A DNA stretch of 64,000 nt, taken from Anodontia alba. Taxonomy: Eukaryota; Mollusca; Bivalvia; Lucinida; Lucinidae. The translations under genes were made by a program, and so were the position numbers. Positions within the stretch are counted from its first letter, which is position 1. Every line of letters starts with the position of its first letter. The DNA lies in NCBI GenBank assembly GCA_964016985.1, contig OZ024825.1:36269557-36333556 (forward strand), written 5' to 3'. The notes under the pieces are model-generated. The model searched no databases. It was not told where the DNA came from and saw only the letters and a list, made by a program, of their open reading frames with translations. Positions 20,636 through 32,600 of the stretch are shown piece after piece.

Positions 20636-23600
20636 CTGAAAAAAGAAAACAGCCATAGAATAAAAACTTTTTTGAATAATAAGTATATAAGTAAAATACA
20701 TAATACAGTACAGGAAACATCTACCTTCCACCGTGCACATGACGTTTATATAACGTCGCATTAACATAAGTGCATGCTAGGAGCTTCCCAGCAGGCACAT
20801 GACGTTAATACAACGTCGGCTCAACGTCGATGCAACGTCATGACGTTGCATCGACGTTGAGCCGACGTTGTATTAACGTCATAAAACGTAGTTTCATCGA
20901 CGTTGAGCCGACGTTGTATTAACGTCATATACGTCGGCTCAACGTCGATGCAACGTCATGACGTTGCATCGACGTTGAGCCGACGTTGTATTAACGTCAT
21001 GTGCCCGCTGGGTTATAGCAGTGTTTCTTCACATACTACGCTTCATGACAATCCGTTAAAACTCGATATAGAATTGCACTGATAATAAGACAATTCTTGT
21101 ACAAGCACTAATGAACTTTGACATTGAAAATTGCGCCCTCGGAGCTTATGCGAACAACGAAGGTTCAGTTCAGCCTGCAAATCCGCACAGTTTGATCATG
21201 ATGTGTTTTTCGCTTCAAGAATCATTTGAGTCCAACATATAGCATGTGCGCCCTGGGAAGATTAAGATCAGCCTGGGCATCCCTTCAGTCTGATCATAAC
21301 CTTCGCTGTCCACACGAATACAGCTTGGGTCCTTAGCTACCCACAGAACGCAAAGCGAAGGCTGATCAGACCGGGCTGATGGTTTTGTCGTGCACTGGCT
21401 CATTTCATATTGAAAATTGTACTGAGAAGACCCGACAGGACATGGCCGATGTGCCGACTCTGATTTGGGTTCCACTTTGTGCAAATGTTACCTTTTCTCA
21501 TGGCGCGGTTCACACATTTTCTCTTGAAACAACCCCATCAACCTATCCTAGTGGCCATGCGATCACTATCTCAGCACTCGCTCACCAATGAACCGCCTCA
21601 GACCAAACCATGTTTTCGAAAAAATGCAAACTGCGCATGTCCAGATCAGGCTGCAAACTGCGTTATGTTGTTTCGGCATGCATAATTCGGTTCTTAATAG
21701 CTACCAGGTCCAAATATCCGTTTAAAATGTTAATTTTTGAACAGAAGAGAACCAATATATTGAGACCTATAAAGTTGATTATCTATTCTCATCAATAAAG
21801 GAAAAGAAAAAAAAATGCCTCCCTTGTCAAAATTGGTTATTCTCAAAGAATTTTCTTGTCTGAAACAAAGATTTTACAGTTGGAAATTTTAGAATGTTTA
21901 TAGGGAACTATGGATGCTCCCATGTACATGGTTAAGTGCTAATCTTAAGATGTCTATTTTAGTATCTACCTATATATCGCAAGTCAGAAAAAGAAGCTTC
22001 CTACGCATTGTCCGTCAATATTCGGACACCTTAACTCTTTCGGCGCCAAATTTCAGACGACATTTATTGTCTGCTTTTTTGTTTTAACAAACTATCGTTT
22101 GGAAAGACGTTTGTATGTAAAGTTGAAAGACTGAATGTCAAACAGCGTAGATCCAGATGAGACGGCTCAATGAGCCGTCATCTGGATCTATGCTATTTGC
22201 AAAAGTCTATTATTATCGCCTGTGGCAGTGAAAGAGTTTATTCCGTACCATACTTGTCCAGAGATTTAAACAAGTCCATTATACTACATGTTTAGTTGTC
22301 TAAAAACTCCTGGATGATTGGCAAACAGTGAGAACCCTGATTAGACGCTGCGTTCTGCGGCGTCTGATCTGGATCTAAACCATTTGTTCAAGCCTGTCTG
22401 TCCAAATACTTTGGGTATATATAGTGCATGAATGAAAGGCCGGCCTAGCTGTTGCGAGACTAGACATATGCACTATTCGAATATGAACGTAGACAGCGCG
22501 ACACAAGTTATAAAGGGTTCACTTACAATAACCAATCAACTGCCAGTATAACGGCGACGTCATCTGTTGGGAATCCTACGGCTGACAACACTATCACCAT
22601 GGTAACCAAACCAGCTTGAGGTACACCTGCTGCTCCAATAGCTGCTGCTGTTGCTGTGATACTAGATAACGATAGATGGATTCGAATGAGGTTTATTGGA
22701 CGGCATATATGCCAACCTGTCCAATTACATCATACAAGCATGAATTCACCTTTAATTAGCTTATATGTATCAATTAATCGTCAGCCTATTTTTCAGATGG
22801 TGAAGTTCTAAATTAAAATGTATATCCCACAAAGATTCGCACCAACTTATATTACTTGTTTCTTGTGTGAAATAATTTATGAAAAGTTAAAAAAGAATGT
22901 AATTGAAAAGTGTGTGTGTGTGTGTGTTTTTTTTTTGTGTTTTTTTTTTTTCAATCATCAGATAGGATGCAGAACTATAAAAGTCTGACTACTTTCTTCT
23001 GAATCCCCCTTTTTACATTGTTAGTATTTTGTATTTCTTGTAATTGTTGTTTTATGTGATTAATACAAATAATATATTTAAACCAAACATCAGATGCACA
23101 ACACGTAGCTGTTGACTGCGACTTGAGACACACTGCGTGTGAAAATAGACACCGACTTAAAGCGCCGCTGGGAGACACGAGGGGTGTTGCAATACTTTCA
23201 TTATCGCTCATGACTCAATTTAACCAAATCTGATATTGTCTATATCGCGTCTTGTTCCGTATTTCAGTAATGGAAAAATTATTCTTCTACAGAATATTTT
23301 GCAATCGCAGCATTGTCATTAAGTGCTTGTGTAGCGGCCGTAAAACGTCACCCATACTTCGAAATGGCGTGGGTATTGTATAACTGTCCAGTAAGCATTC
23401 TTTATAAATCTATAGCGGGCCGGTATCGGCCCGCTATAGATTTATAAAGAATGCTAGCTGGGTGTCTGCTCCTTTGGGACTATTGAGCTCATACATTGAG
23501 TTCAGCTCAAAGTGCTGCTAGAGAAGGGCGTGGGGAATGTCGCATGTTTTCATTACTTCTCATGAACAGACCCAATAATACCGAATCTTCTACTTTCTGT

Positions 23601-26600
23601 AATTTACTCGTAGTTTGCTATGTATTTCTAAAGGATCCCTATTTTCAGAATAATTCGAGAAGGGTCATCTTGTCTCACCTGACAGTAATAATCTGCCCAA
23701 TATTCATATCAATTCCTCTCATTTGCCCAATAAAGAGGACAGCAACAGCTTCATAGAGTGCAGTTCCGTCCATGTTAATAGTGGCACCAACCGGTGCAAC
23801 AAACTTAGTCACCCTACTGTCCACTCCATTGTTCTCCTCTAGACATCGCATCGTCACTGGCAGTGTAGCAGAGCTGAAAACAGAATAATGGTCTTGAATA
23901 TATATCCAGTCCCAAAAATGTATGTGTGATATTGTGGCTCCTGACCAGTTAGTGTAAGGTAAATGGACATCAAATGAAAATGGTTTCTTCTTTGTTTTTG
24001 TCTTTTATGTACTTCGAATTTGCTCTCATTACTTTACACATGTGCCAAACATTAACTGGGAGAAAATTATTTCCTTTTAAAAGAAGATCCCTTTTCAGAA
24101 GGGGTCTGACATGCAGTAAAGTAAACAGGAAATCACAAGACTTAATCTCTTGGCGGAAATGGTGAGAAATCTACTTATACCAAGTTTAAACAGTCCCAAA
24201 TTGGCACTTCCCGAATGCATGTGTGTTGATATGGCGCCAGACCAGTTAGTGTAAGGTAAATGCACATTAAATGAAAATGCTTGCTTCTTTGTCTTTGTCG
24301 TTTATGTACTGCCAGTTTGCTCTCCTACCTTATTAATGTGCCAAATATTTACTAAATATTCGAAAATGCACAATTACAGTACATAGTCTGTACAAAGATT
24401 ATGTACTTCACACATGATATTCTTGAGCCACGGCATTTGTAAGAATACATCGAGCCAACAGTATAAAAATACAAGAGGGCCCTGATGGCCCCATATCGCC
24501 CAGCTAAACCATGTTATACATAGCATTGCTAACAGAGATGCAGTTCTAAAGGTCATGGTGACCTTGACCATGACCTTTGCCCTCAGGGTCATCTTCTGGT
24601 AAAATGAAACATCCCTACTACGTTTGAGGGTCCTAGTCCCAAGCATTGCCGCGTTATAAGCTTGTTTCTACTAGAGGTCACTGTGACCTTGACCTTTGCC
24701 ATTAGGGTCATCTACTGGTCGTCCAACATCCCATCTATGTTCAAGGGTTCTAACCTCAAGCACTGCCGAATTATTAGCTTTTTAGTACTAAAGGTCATAG
24801 TGACCTTGATCATGACCTTGGTCTCGGTATCTTCTGGTGGGGACCAACATCCCTTCTAAGTTTGAGGGTCCCAGCCCTAAGCATTGCCAAGTCATCAAGC
24901 GTTTTAGTACTAAAAGTCCTGGTGACTTTGACCTTTGCCCTCAGGATCATCTACCGGGTGACCTTGACTATGACCTTTGATCTCGGTGTCATCTTCTGGT
25001 GAGGACCAACATCTCTTCTAAGTTTGAGGGTCCTAACCATAAACATTGCAGGATTATAAGCTTTTTGGTACTAAAGTTCACGGTGACCTTGACCTTTGAC
25101 TGAAATGTCATCTACTCTTAGGTCATAGACCTAATCATTGTCAATGGTTTTTTGCTCTATGTAAAACAAGTGACCCCACTCCGCCCCACCCCCACCCCTG
25201 GGCGGGGCCTCTTTTCCCCCAGGGGCATAATTTGAACATTCTTGTCAGAGGACCTCTAGGCAATGCTACATACCAAATATCAAAGGCTTAGGCCTTGCAC
25301 TTTCAGACAAGAAGATTTTTTTAAAGTTTGTTCCTTTATAAGTCTATGTAAAACATGTCGGGGCGGGGCCATGTTTAGCCCCAGGGCTATAATTTGAACA
25401 GTCTTTGCAGAGGTCCATTGGGTGAAGCTATGTACCAAATATCAAAGGCCGGGGCTTCTGGTTTCAGATAAGAAGATTTTTGAAGATTTTCTCCATGTAA
25501 GTCTATGTAAAACATGTTGGACTCGGGGCGGGGCCATATTTGGCCCCAGGGCAACAACTTGAACAATCTCGGTAGAGGTCCACTAGGTGAAGCTATGTAT
25601 CAAATATCAAAGGTCTGGGCCTTCTGCTTTCAGACAAGAAGATTTTTTCCCTGTATGGGTCTATGTAAAACAAGTGACCCACGGCACGGGGCCATTTTTG
25701 ACCCGAGGGCTATAATTTGAAGAACTTTGGTAATGGTCCACTAGATACAGCTACATACCAAATATCAAAAATCTGGGTCTTCTGGTTTCAGACAAGGAGG
25801 TCTTTTTAAAATTTCAGTTAAAAAAATCAATTTTTAGCTCCGGTGACCTAGTTGTGCAATGGACCGGAACCATTTGAACAAATTTGAAAGAGGACCAACC
25901 AAGGATCATTCCTGTGAAGTTTGGTCGAAATCCAATCAGTGGTTTAGGAGCAGATGTCGTTTGAAGAAATTGCTTATGGACGGACGCACGCACGGATGCA
26001 CGCACGGACGCACGCATGACGGACGACGGACAAAATGTGATCACAAAAGCTCAACTTTTCACTATATGACAAGTGAGCTGATAAGTTAAGATATACAGGA
26101 AATGCCACAATCACGAAGTACCAAAGAAGGAGAGATGAGGATCACGTTATAACAAAACAAACACAATATATATGAAAAGAATTGCAACAGAGGAACCGCC
26201 TTGGAACGGACAGTAGGAAAACTACCGTGGGGTGGGGGTGTTAAACCAGTTTTAATCGCTTTCATTGATTGCATATGCCTCGGAAATTTATCCGAAACCG
26301 CAAGAACGATAGTTGAAAAAGACACATAGCCATCTGTTATTTTGATGAAGGGTTTCCTCGAAGGTCATTAGTAGATTATTATTTACCCTATGTATTTGGA
26401 CAAACGTGCCTAAGCAAACAGTGTAGTCAGGTTGACGCGGAGTCTGATCTGGGGATACACTGTTTGTTACTCGTCTAGCAGTATTTTAGGCACATCAACG
26501 TGTAGTGAAACGGTCTCGCCTCATCAAAGTCTGAATAAATTTCATATTATCGGTAAATATGGTATCTATATGAGCCTTAGTGAGTCAAGCTTGGAAGAGT

Positions 26601-29600
26601 ATGGTAAGGAGATAAGGCGTTCGAATACTAGAGCAAATACGGTATTAACTAACTACTGCTAATTATGGGGAATATCATCACGAAAACACGCCTATTCAGA
26701 TATATAAAAAATTTTACCTCTAAAAACCGAAAATTTTCAGATAAAAAAAACTCTCAGATTGTCCTTATTTCTGCTCAAAACACAGATTGTAGGTACAGAA
26801 CCGCCTCGTCGAGGCGGTTCTAAGAAGTATCCACAATCTATGTTTTTGAGCAGAAATAAGAAAAATAATATATACCCCAGGTAATCCCCAGTCTTACATA
26901 GTAAAACTGGGGTTTAAGGGGGTCAAAATTATATAGGTTAGCTTTCGTGATGCTGGGCAATAGATGCACTTTCAGGTAAGGCAACTCTGTCGAAATATTT
27001 TTCCTCCCTTCTGAAAGTGGTCTACTCAAAAAGGAATTGGGAGAAAATTCTTTAAACAAGTCCATTTCACTACATGGGTTGTCCCAAAACTCCTGCATGA
27101 GTGGCAAACAGTGTTGACCCCTTTTCATAAGAGGATCGGTGTACATGAAAGCCAACGGGCTGTGACAAAAGTTTAATAAATTGCTATAATGCATTACTAC
27201 AATCATAATATGTGACATCTGATAGCTTGTAAAAGTTCAGTTAGTCTCTCGATCTTGAAATGAAATGAATTTTTATAGTATCTCTCAATTAATGTTGCCA
27301 ACAGAGATACCATAAAAAAATCATTTCATTTTGATCCAGTTCAAAAACGAGAGACTTACTGAAATTTTACAGGCTGTCAGACGCCACATTTTATGATAGT
27401 ATTAATTCTATATATCAATTTATTAAACCTTTCTTGGATAAAAAAAAATGTCTATTTGTGAGGAATATAGAGCCTTTAAGACTAGACTGCTGTCATTTGT
27501 ACCTTGAGGAAGTTGCTAACGCAGTGACCATGGGCTCCAGAACTCCATAGATAAATCTGAAAGGATTTTTACGGACTGTGATGAAGTAAATAAGAGGGAG
27601 TGTTATAATGCCATGGACGCCTAGCCCGGCCAGTACAGTGACGAAGTAAAAGATAAGTTGTTGGAATGTCTTTTCAGGGTCCTCCATCTCCACCACTTTA
27701 GCTGCCACGAGACACATCACACCAATAGGTGAATACCTGAAAAATAAACAAAAATAAGAATAAACCGTAATTTCTTTTAACCCTCTTCGTCACTCTTGCT
27801 GAACACGACATGTCCCGTCTTAGCAAACAGTGTAGATCCAGATCAGTTGGCTTCTGAAGAAGCCAACTGATCTGGATCTGCACTGTTTGTCATTAAATAT
27901 GTGAATTTCTATCAAAAACCCTGATCAAGTAATCTGATTGACTGGAAATTAGAAGTGGGCGTGGCATCTTAATTTATTAAGCATGACAGGGATTAACCCT
28001 TTCATCCATAAGTTTCTGAAGAAGATTCTTCTATCTTTGAATATGGACACGTCCATTTTTGGGTCGATTGTTTACAATCGATCCCTCCCCCCTAAGCATT
28101 CTTTATAAATCTATAGTGGGCCGTTATCGGCCCGTCAGGGTAGCTGACGGGCCGATAACGGCCCGCTATAGATTGATAAAGAATGCAAGCTGGGGCGACA
28201 GTATACAACCGCCAAAATTTCCTTAAGGTAGTTGTCTGCGTGATTATCATTGACTATTGTAGGTGATGTTTATAGCTGCGCTGTTCTTGTCGCTGTGATG
28301 TCAGAGGACTGTCTGTAAAACCTGGACAGGGACATTCAGGACATTGCAAACAGTCCAGACCCAGATCAGATGCCACAGAACGCGGCGCCTGATCAGGGTC
28401 TGCACTGTTTGCTTAAATAACAGGAAGTTAAGGATTAAATGAAACAGTCTCACGTCTCTGTTTAGCATCGTTTTCTCAGCCTAAACTCAGAGACAATCGA
28501 CCCACCAGTACTGTCAGTGCTTTGATTGCAAATTGGGGTGTGGTTCAAAAATCAAAAACAGGTTTGCACAGCTATTGGTTTTGGTCTGTGAATCCAATCC
28601 CTTTAAGACCCAGTTGTTCAAAGCGTCGTTAGCTTAACGAGCTCGTTAAAGGTCATTTCGTTAACTGTTTTAGCAGATTCGATATGCAATATTCTGATAT
28701 TTTTGCTGAAAAAATGTGAAAAGCTACTCACATTTTTTCAGCAAAAAATTTCAGCATATTTGCGTATCACTTGATGTAAATTTTAACGAATCGTTAATTA
28801 ACGACATCGTTAGCTTTGAACAACTGGGCCCAGTAGTGCAAATGTGACCAGCAAAAGGCCAGGAAAGTATCTGCATCTTTGTAATATCGGAGTATGTGCT
28901 GCCCGTTAGGAGGAAACCTGGTTACAAAATACACTGATCAGACGGCACAGTTCTCTCTCATCTGGGCGCTTTCAATCCATTTTCTGCGTGACTTGCTCCT
29001 TATGTCAACAAGCAACCGTTAATAAAACAGAAGGTTCAAGCAGGTTTACTATAAGACTCTTTTAATGGGCTTATAAAAATGTCGAGAGATATTTACCTTA
29101 CTAGTTACTGCGTTTTTATGGTTTCACAGATTAAGTATGGAGATATTGCTTTAACGCTCACCATGCTGGGTAAAAAATGAACAGGCGACATATGAAACAT
29201 TTTTCATATCTTTTCCAGAAAATAATCTTTTAAGGAGACAATTTGCATGAACAGTCAAAGCCTATATACTGGAAAAAAAGAAAAAAATCATCAGTGTTTC
29301 GCCTGCTAGATTTGCCCAGAGAATGACAAAGGTTAAAGTTGTGCTCAGAGGGAAATTTAATGCATAGATCTGGTTTAAAAAATAAAAGTTATAAAACTAA
29401 ATTACCTAAGTAAAGAATTATAGACATTAAATAGTTATTAGTAATTAATGAATTAATATTAATTAATAATGTATACTTTGTTAGTTCATGGATTAGTTAA
29501 TCATTAACATAAGAAAACTCATACGGCAAAACTACTAATATTTTTCTTCTTTTTATATGAAAACATATGTTATGGGTACTCATTAGAAGCGCCTCGATGA

Positions 29601-32600
29601 GGCGCTTCTAATAAGTACCCAAAACATATGTTTTCGTGGTGAAATAAGAAAAATATTAGTAGTTTTGAGTTGAAAAAGCCACCTTATGTGGTGCTGTGTA
29701 TGTGTGGATGTCTGTCTATCTGTCTGTCTTACGAACACTTACCATATGACTAAGGAAACGAGTTTCATGGTTGCCTCACAGAGGGAATCAAAGAGGTCAA
29801 TAAGGGGTCGGCCCCGCGGACCCATCCTGCCGATAATTGTTCCAAAGAAGATCGAAAACACAACCATACCCAGGACATTCATGCCATCTATCTTCCTCAC
29901 GTCAGGATCATATACTTTCTCTGCTTCTGAAATAGTTAAAGGTTTTTGATACTCTTTGTAGATTTCCGCCATTTTTCCAGGGAGACAACTTTAGTGACTT
30001 CCTGTTTGATTTTCTGCACTACATGCCCCTTCTGAAATGGGGTCTACTCTAAAAGGAAAGAATTTGCTCCCGTTGGGAGCAAATTCTTTCCTTTTAGAGT
30101 AAACCTTTTTTCGAATCATTTTTGACAGAGTTGCCGCCTTTTAAAATGTATTCATTCAACTTAATAAAACTTTATCAGGGACCAGATCATATGAAACGGC
30201 TGCTTAATGAAAAGCCTTATACCAGATACTCTCGGCGTGTCCAAAATGTATAGCAGATGATGATGGTGTCCATTTTCTTCAGTCATATGTCAGACAACGG
30301 AAGTCATCGCCCAAGAATGTTCTATTCCCGTAAACCAGTTGTATATCAAAACGCTAACTGCTTGAATGTTTATCGGACTATTTTATTTCAAACCGTTAAA
30401 ACTGTCGGACAAACAAAAAAAGTAAATATGGAGATAGTCAGGACAGGCCACAATCAGAGAATACAGCCATTTCAAGGCACCGGATAAAGAACATTATAAA
30501 ATAGCATTTTATCTAAAACAGAACGAAAGAAGTGAAACTGCAGTAGAAATGCCGCCTTGGAGCGGTCAACATTGGGAGCTTTAAGGTGACGCATCCTCTA
30601 ATTTCAGAACATTTCAAGTTTGAAATATTGTTGTGATGACAAAAATATTGAAAACCGCAGTTAAAAAGTCGTTTTGCTTCAAAAGTTACATGCATTGAAA
30701 ATCGTAGTAACTTGTGTGGCAACTTATAGTTTTGACAGAAAAGCTATTCCACAATACACTAGTCTCTGACGTCATGGTTCTTTTTAAAGTTTGCTTGAAA
30801 ATTTAAATTTTATTTCAGACTGCTCATTTTGATGAAAAAAAGTAAATACTCTATTACTATTGAATATATAGACTTTTTATTTCAAGCTAGCATTTTTAAA
30901 TGATGAAAACTGACTTAATTAAATTTTGAATACATTATTTTTAATATAAAAATGCAAGATACAGATCACTATGTTAAAATAAAACTTACTAGGAATAACA
31001 AATGGTTGAACATTACCTTCCGAAAGATTATTTTATAAAATTTCAATGAAATAACTTCAGAAAAGGAATTTAAATTAATTTTAAAACTTTACTTAAGTTT
31101 AAGTTTTAAAGTTAAATTTCATTTTAAAAATTAAACCGATTATAAAAATGAATAAGCACTGCAGTCCTACATGTAAACATGGAGGAGATCTGTTTCTATC
31201 TGCATACATTCCCTAAAACATTTTGTAAAACATTTTCAAAATTAATCATAAGAACCAAATACACCATTGGTTCCTCATGAATATTAATGAAATGCAAATG
31301 AGGAAACACTTAAAATGTCAATATAAGTATTTGGAATTTTTTCTTAAATGGACTCGCCAGGCACATGCCTTTCTTTTAAGCATACATACAACAAAAAAGA
31401 AATTATGGGATTCGCCTGCTTGAAACCTGTGTTTATATACCAAATATTGCCCTTTATCATGATAAGTTTCAGCTACACATAGTTGTTCGTTCCGTTTGGT
31501 TTATGTGGTCCTTAACTCATCAATGGTTCAGCACCGACCCGCCGTTGTGCAATTAAAGATGGCAGCAAAGTTTTATGTTATTACCCATGCTTGTTCTTTA
31601 TTCAGTATCTATAGCTCCTCGGTACCACAGAAACGACTCGAATGTGTACATGTACGCACATACACGCATACGCGCGCATGTACATACACACGCCCGCACG
31701 GACGCTCACACATATTACCTGGGGATGGAAGTATTGTTTGATTTTTATCTGTTGAGTTTTGCGTCACCACTGTCGTCATCATGGTTGTCACGGCAGCTGT
31801 AGTCAGGTTGACGATAGCACCTACCGTTGTTTTTACTACCTCCGAAGGTTCTCGTAAAACTTGAAAAGTCACTTGCTAGAAGAAAAAAAAAATATATACA
31901 TGTATACCCTTTTAGCGCATGCCACGTGAGTAGCACCTATTTTTGTTTTATTTGTTTTTTCTGTGATGGCTATAAAACATCTCACCGTACTTCATGTAGT
32001 TTTTATTTCGTTTCCCTGGAATCATTTGGCCAGTTCCGGTGCATGTATGCAGCCCTACAAACCAATGCTGTCATAATTGATGCGCAACGCACACAAAAGG
32101 GCCCTTATGCAATTTGCGGACAACGCAGGCCCTGATCAGCCTGCACATTAGCGCAGGCTGATCTGGGCCTTCGTTGTTCGCTTACAGAATCATTGGATAC
32201 TGTAGTATATGTTGATGAACAGAGAGTGTCCGTATTAGACTGCACAGATGCGCACGCTGATCTGGACCTACGTTGTCCGCAAAATGCTTAAGGGTCCTTT
32301 TCGAGGGTTGCGCATCATGTGAAATGTCTCTCTTGTTTGTTTGTTTTAATCGGGCTTTACGTCGCTTTCAACAATCTTTCAGTCATATCGGGACGGTGTC
32401 TGGATGTGGCAGGGAGCTCAATGCTCACTTTTAGAGTGCTGCCTCACTGAAATATCACGCCCTAGACACTTGACATGATATTCCACCCGGTCACATTATA
32501 CTGACACTAAGCTTACCACTTCTGATTCCTAGCTCTGCTTTCTTAATGCTGAGCGCCAAGCGAAAGAGCAGCTAGTACCGTTTTTAAAGTCTTTGGTATG

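Larger units (their letters stand above)
24468..26083 (-). mobile_element. HINE-like insertion with nuclear-receptor half-site array
   Basis: On the minus strand it begins AGCTCACTTGTCATATAG, has a GTCC/GTGC tract (26035-25977) and ends GGGCCATCAGGGCCCTCTTGTA. The ends match the other HINE-like copies, but the interior differs: repeated GGTCA/TGACC units (24540-25100) and repeated GGGCGGGGCC..CCCCAGGGC..ATAATTTGAAC units of about 170 bp (25170-25790). No protein is encoded. It lies in EAAT intron 5. Confidence 0.75.
28040..28520 (-). repeat. Dispersed repeat L, copy 1 (with PAL-H and PAL-D inside)
   Basis: It matches, inverted, 47770-48150: TTTACAATCGA, AGTATACAA.CGCCAAAATT, AAGGTAGTTGTCT, TTGCTTAAATAACAGGAA, GAGACAATCGA. 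PAL-H (28090-28195) is present here and absent from the other copy. Confidence 0.75.

Noticed and set aside
22911..22952. A polypyrimidine/branch region for an EAAT exon
   Set aside because: It is a (GT)n plus poly-T tract with no coding sequence next to it in the transporter frame.
29949..29972. M-A-E-I-Y-K-E-Y as the start of an EAAT exon or an alternative start
   Set aside because: These codons lie upstream of the acceptor TTTAACTATTTCAG at 29927, and exon 3 joins in the correct phase at 29926.
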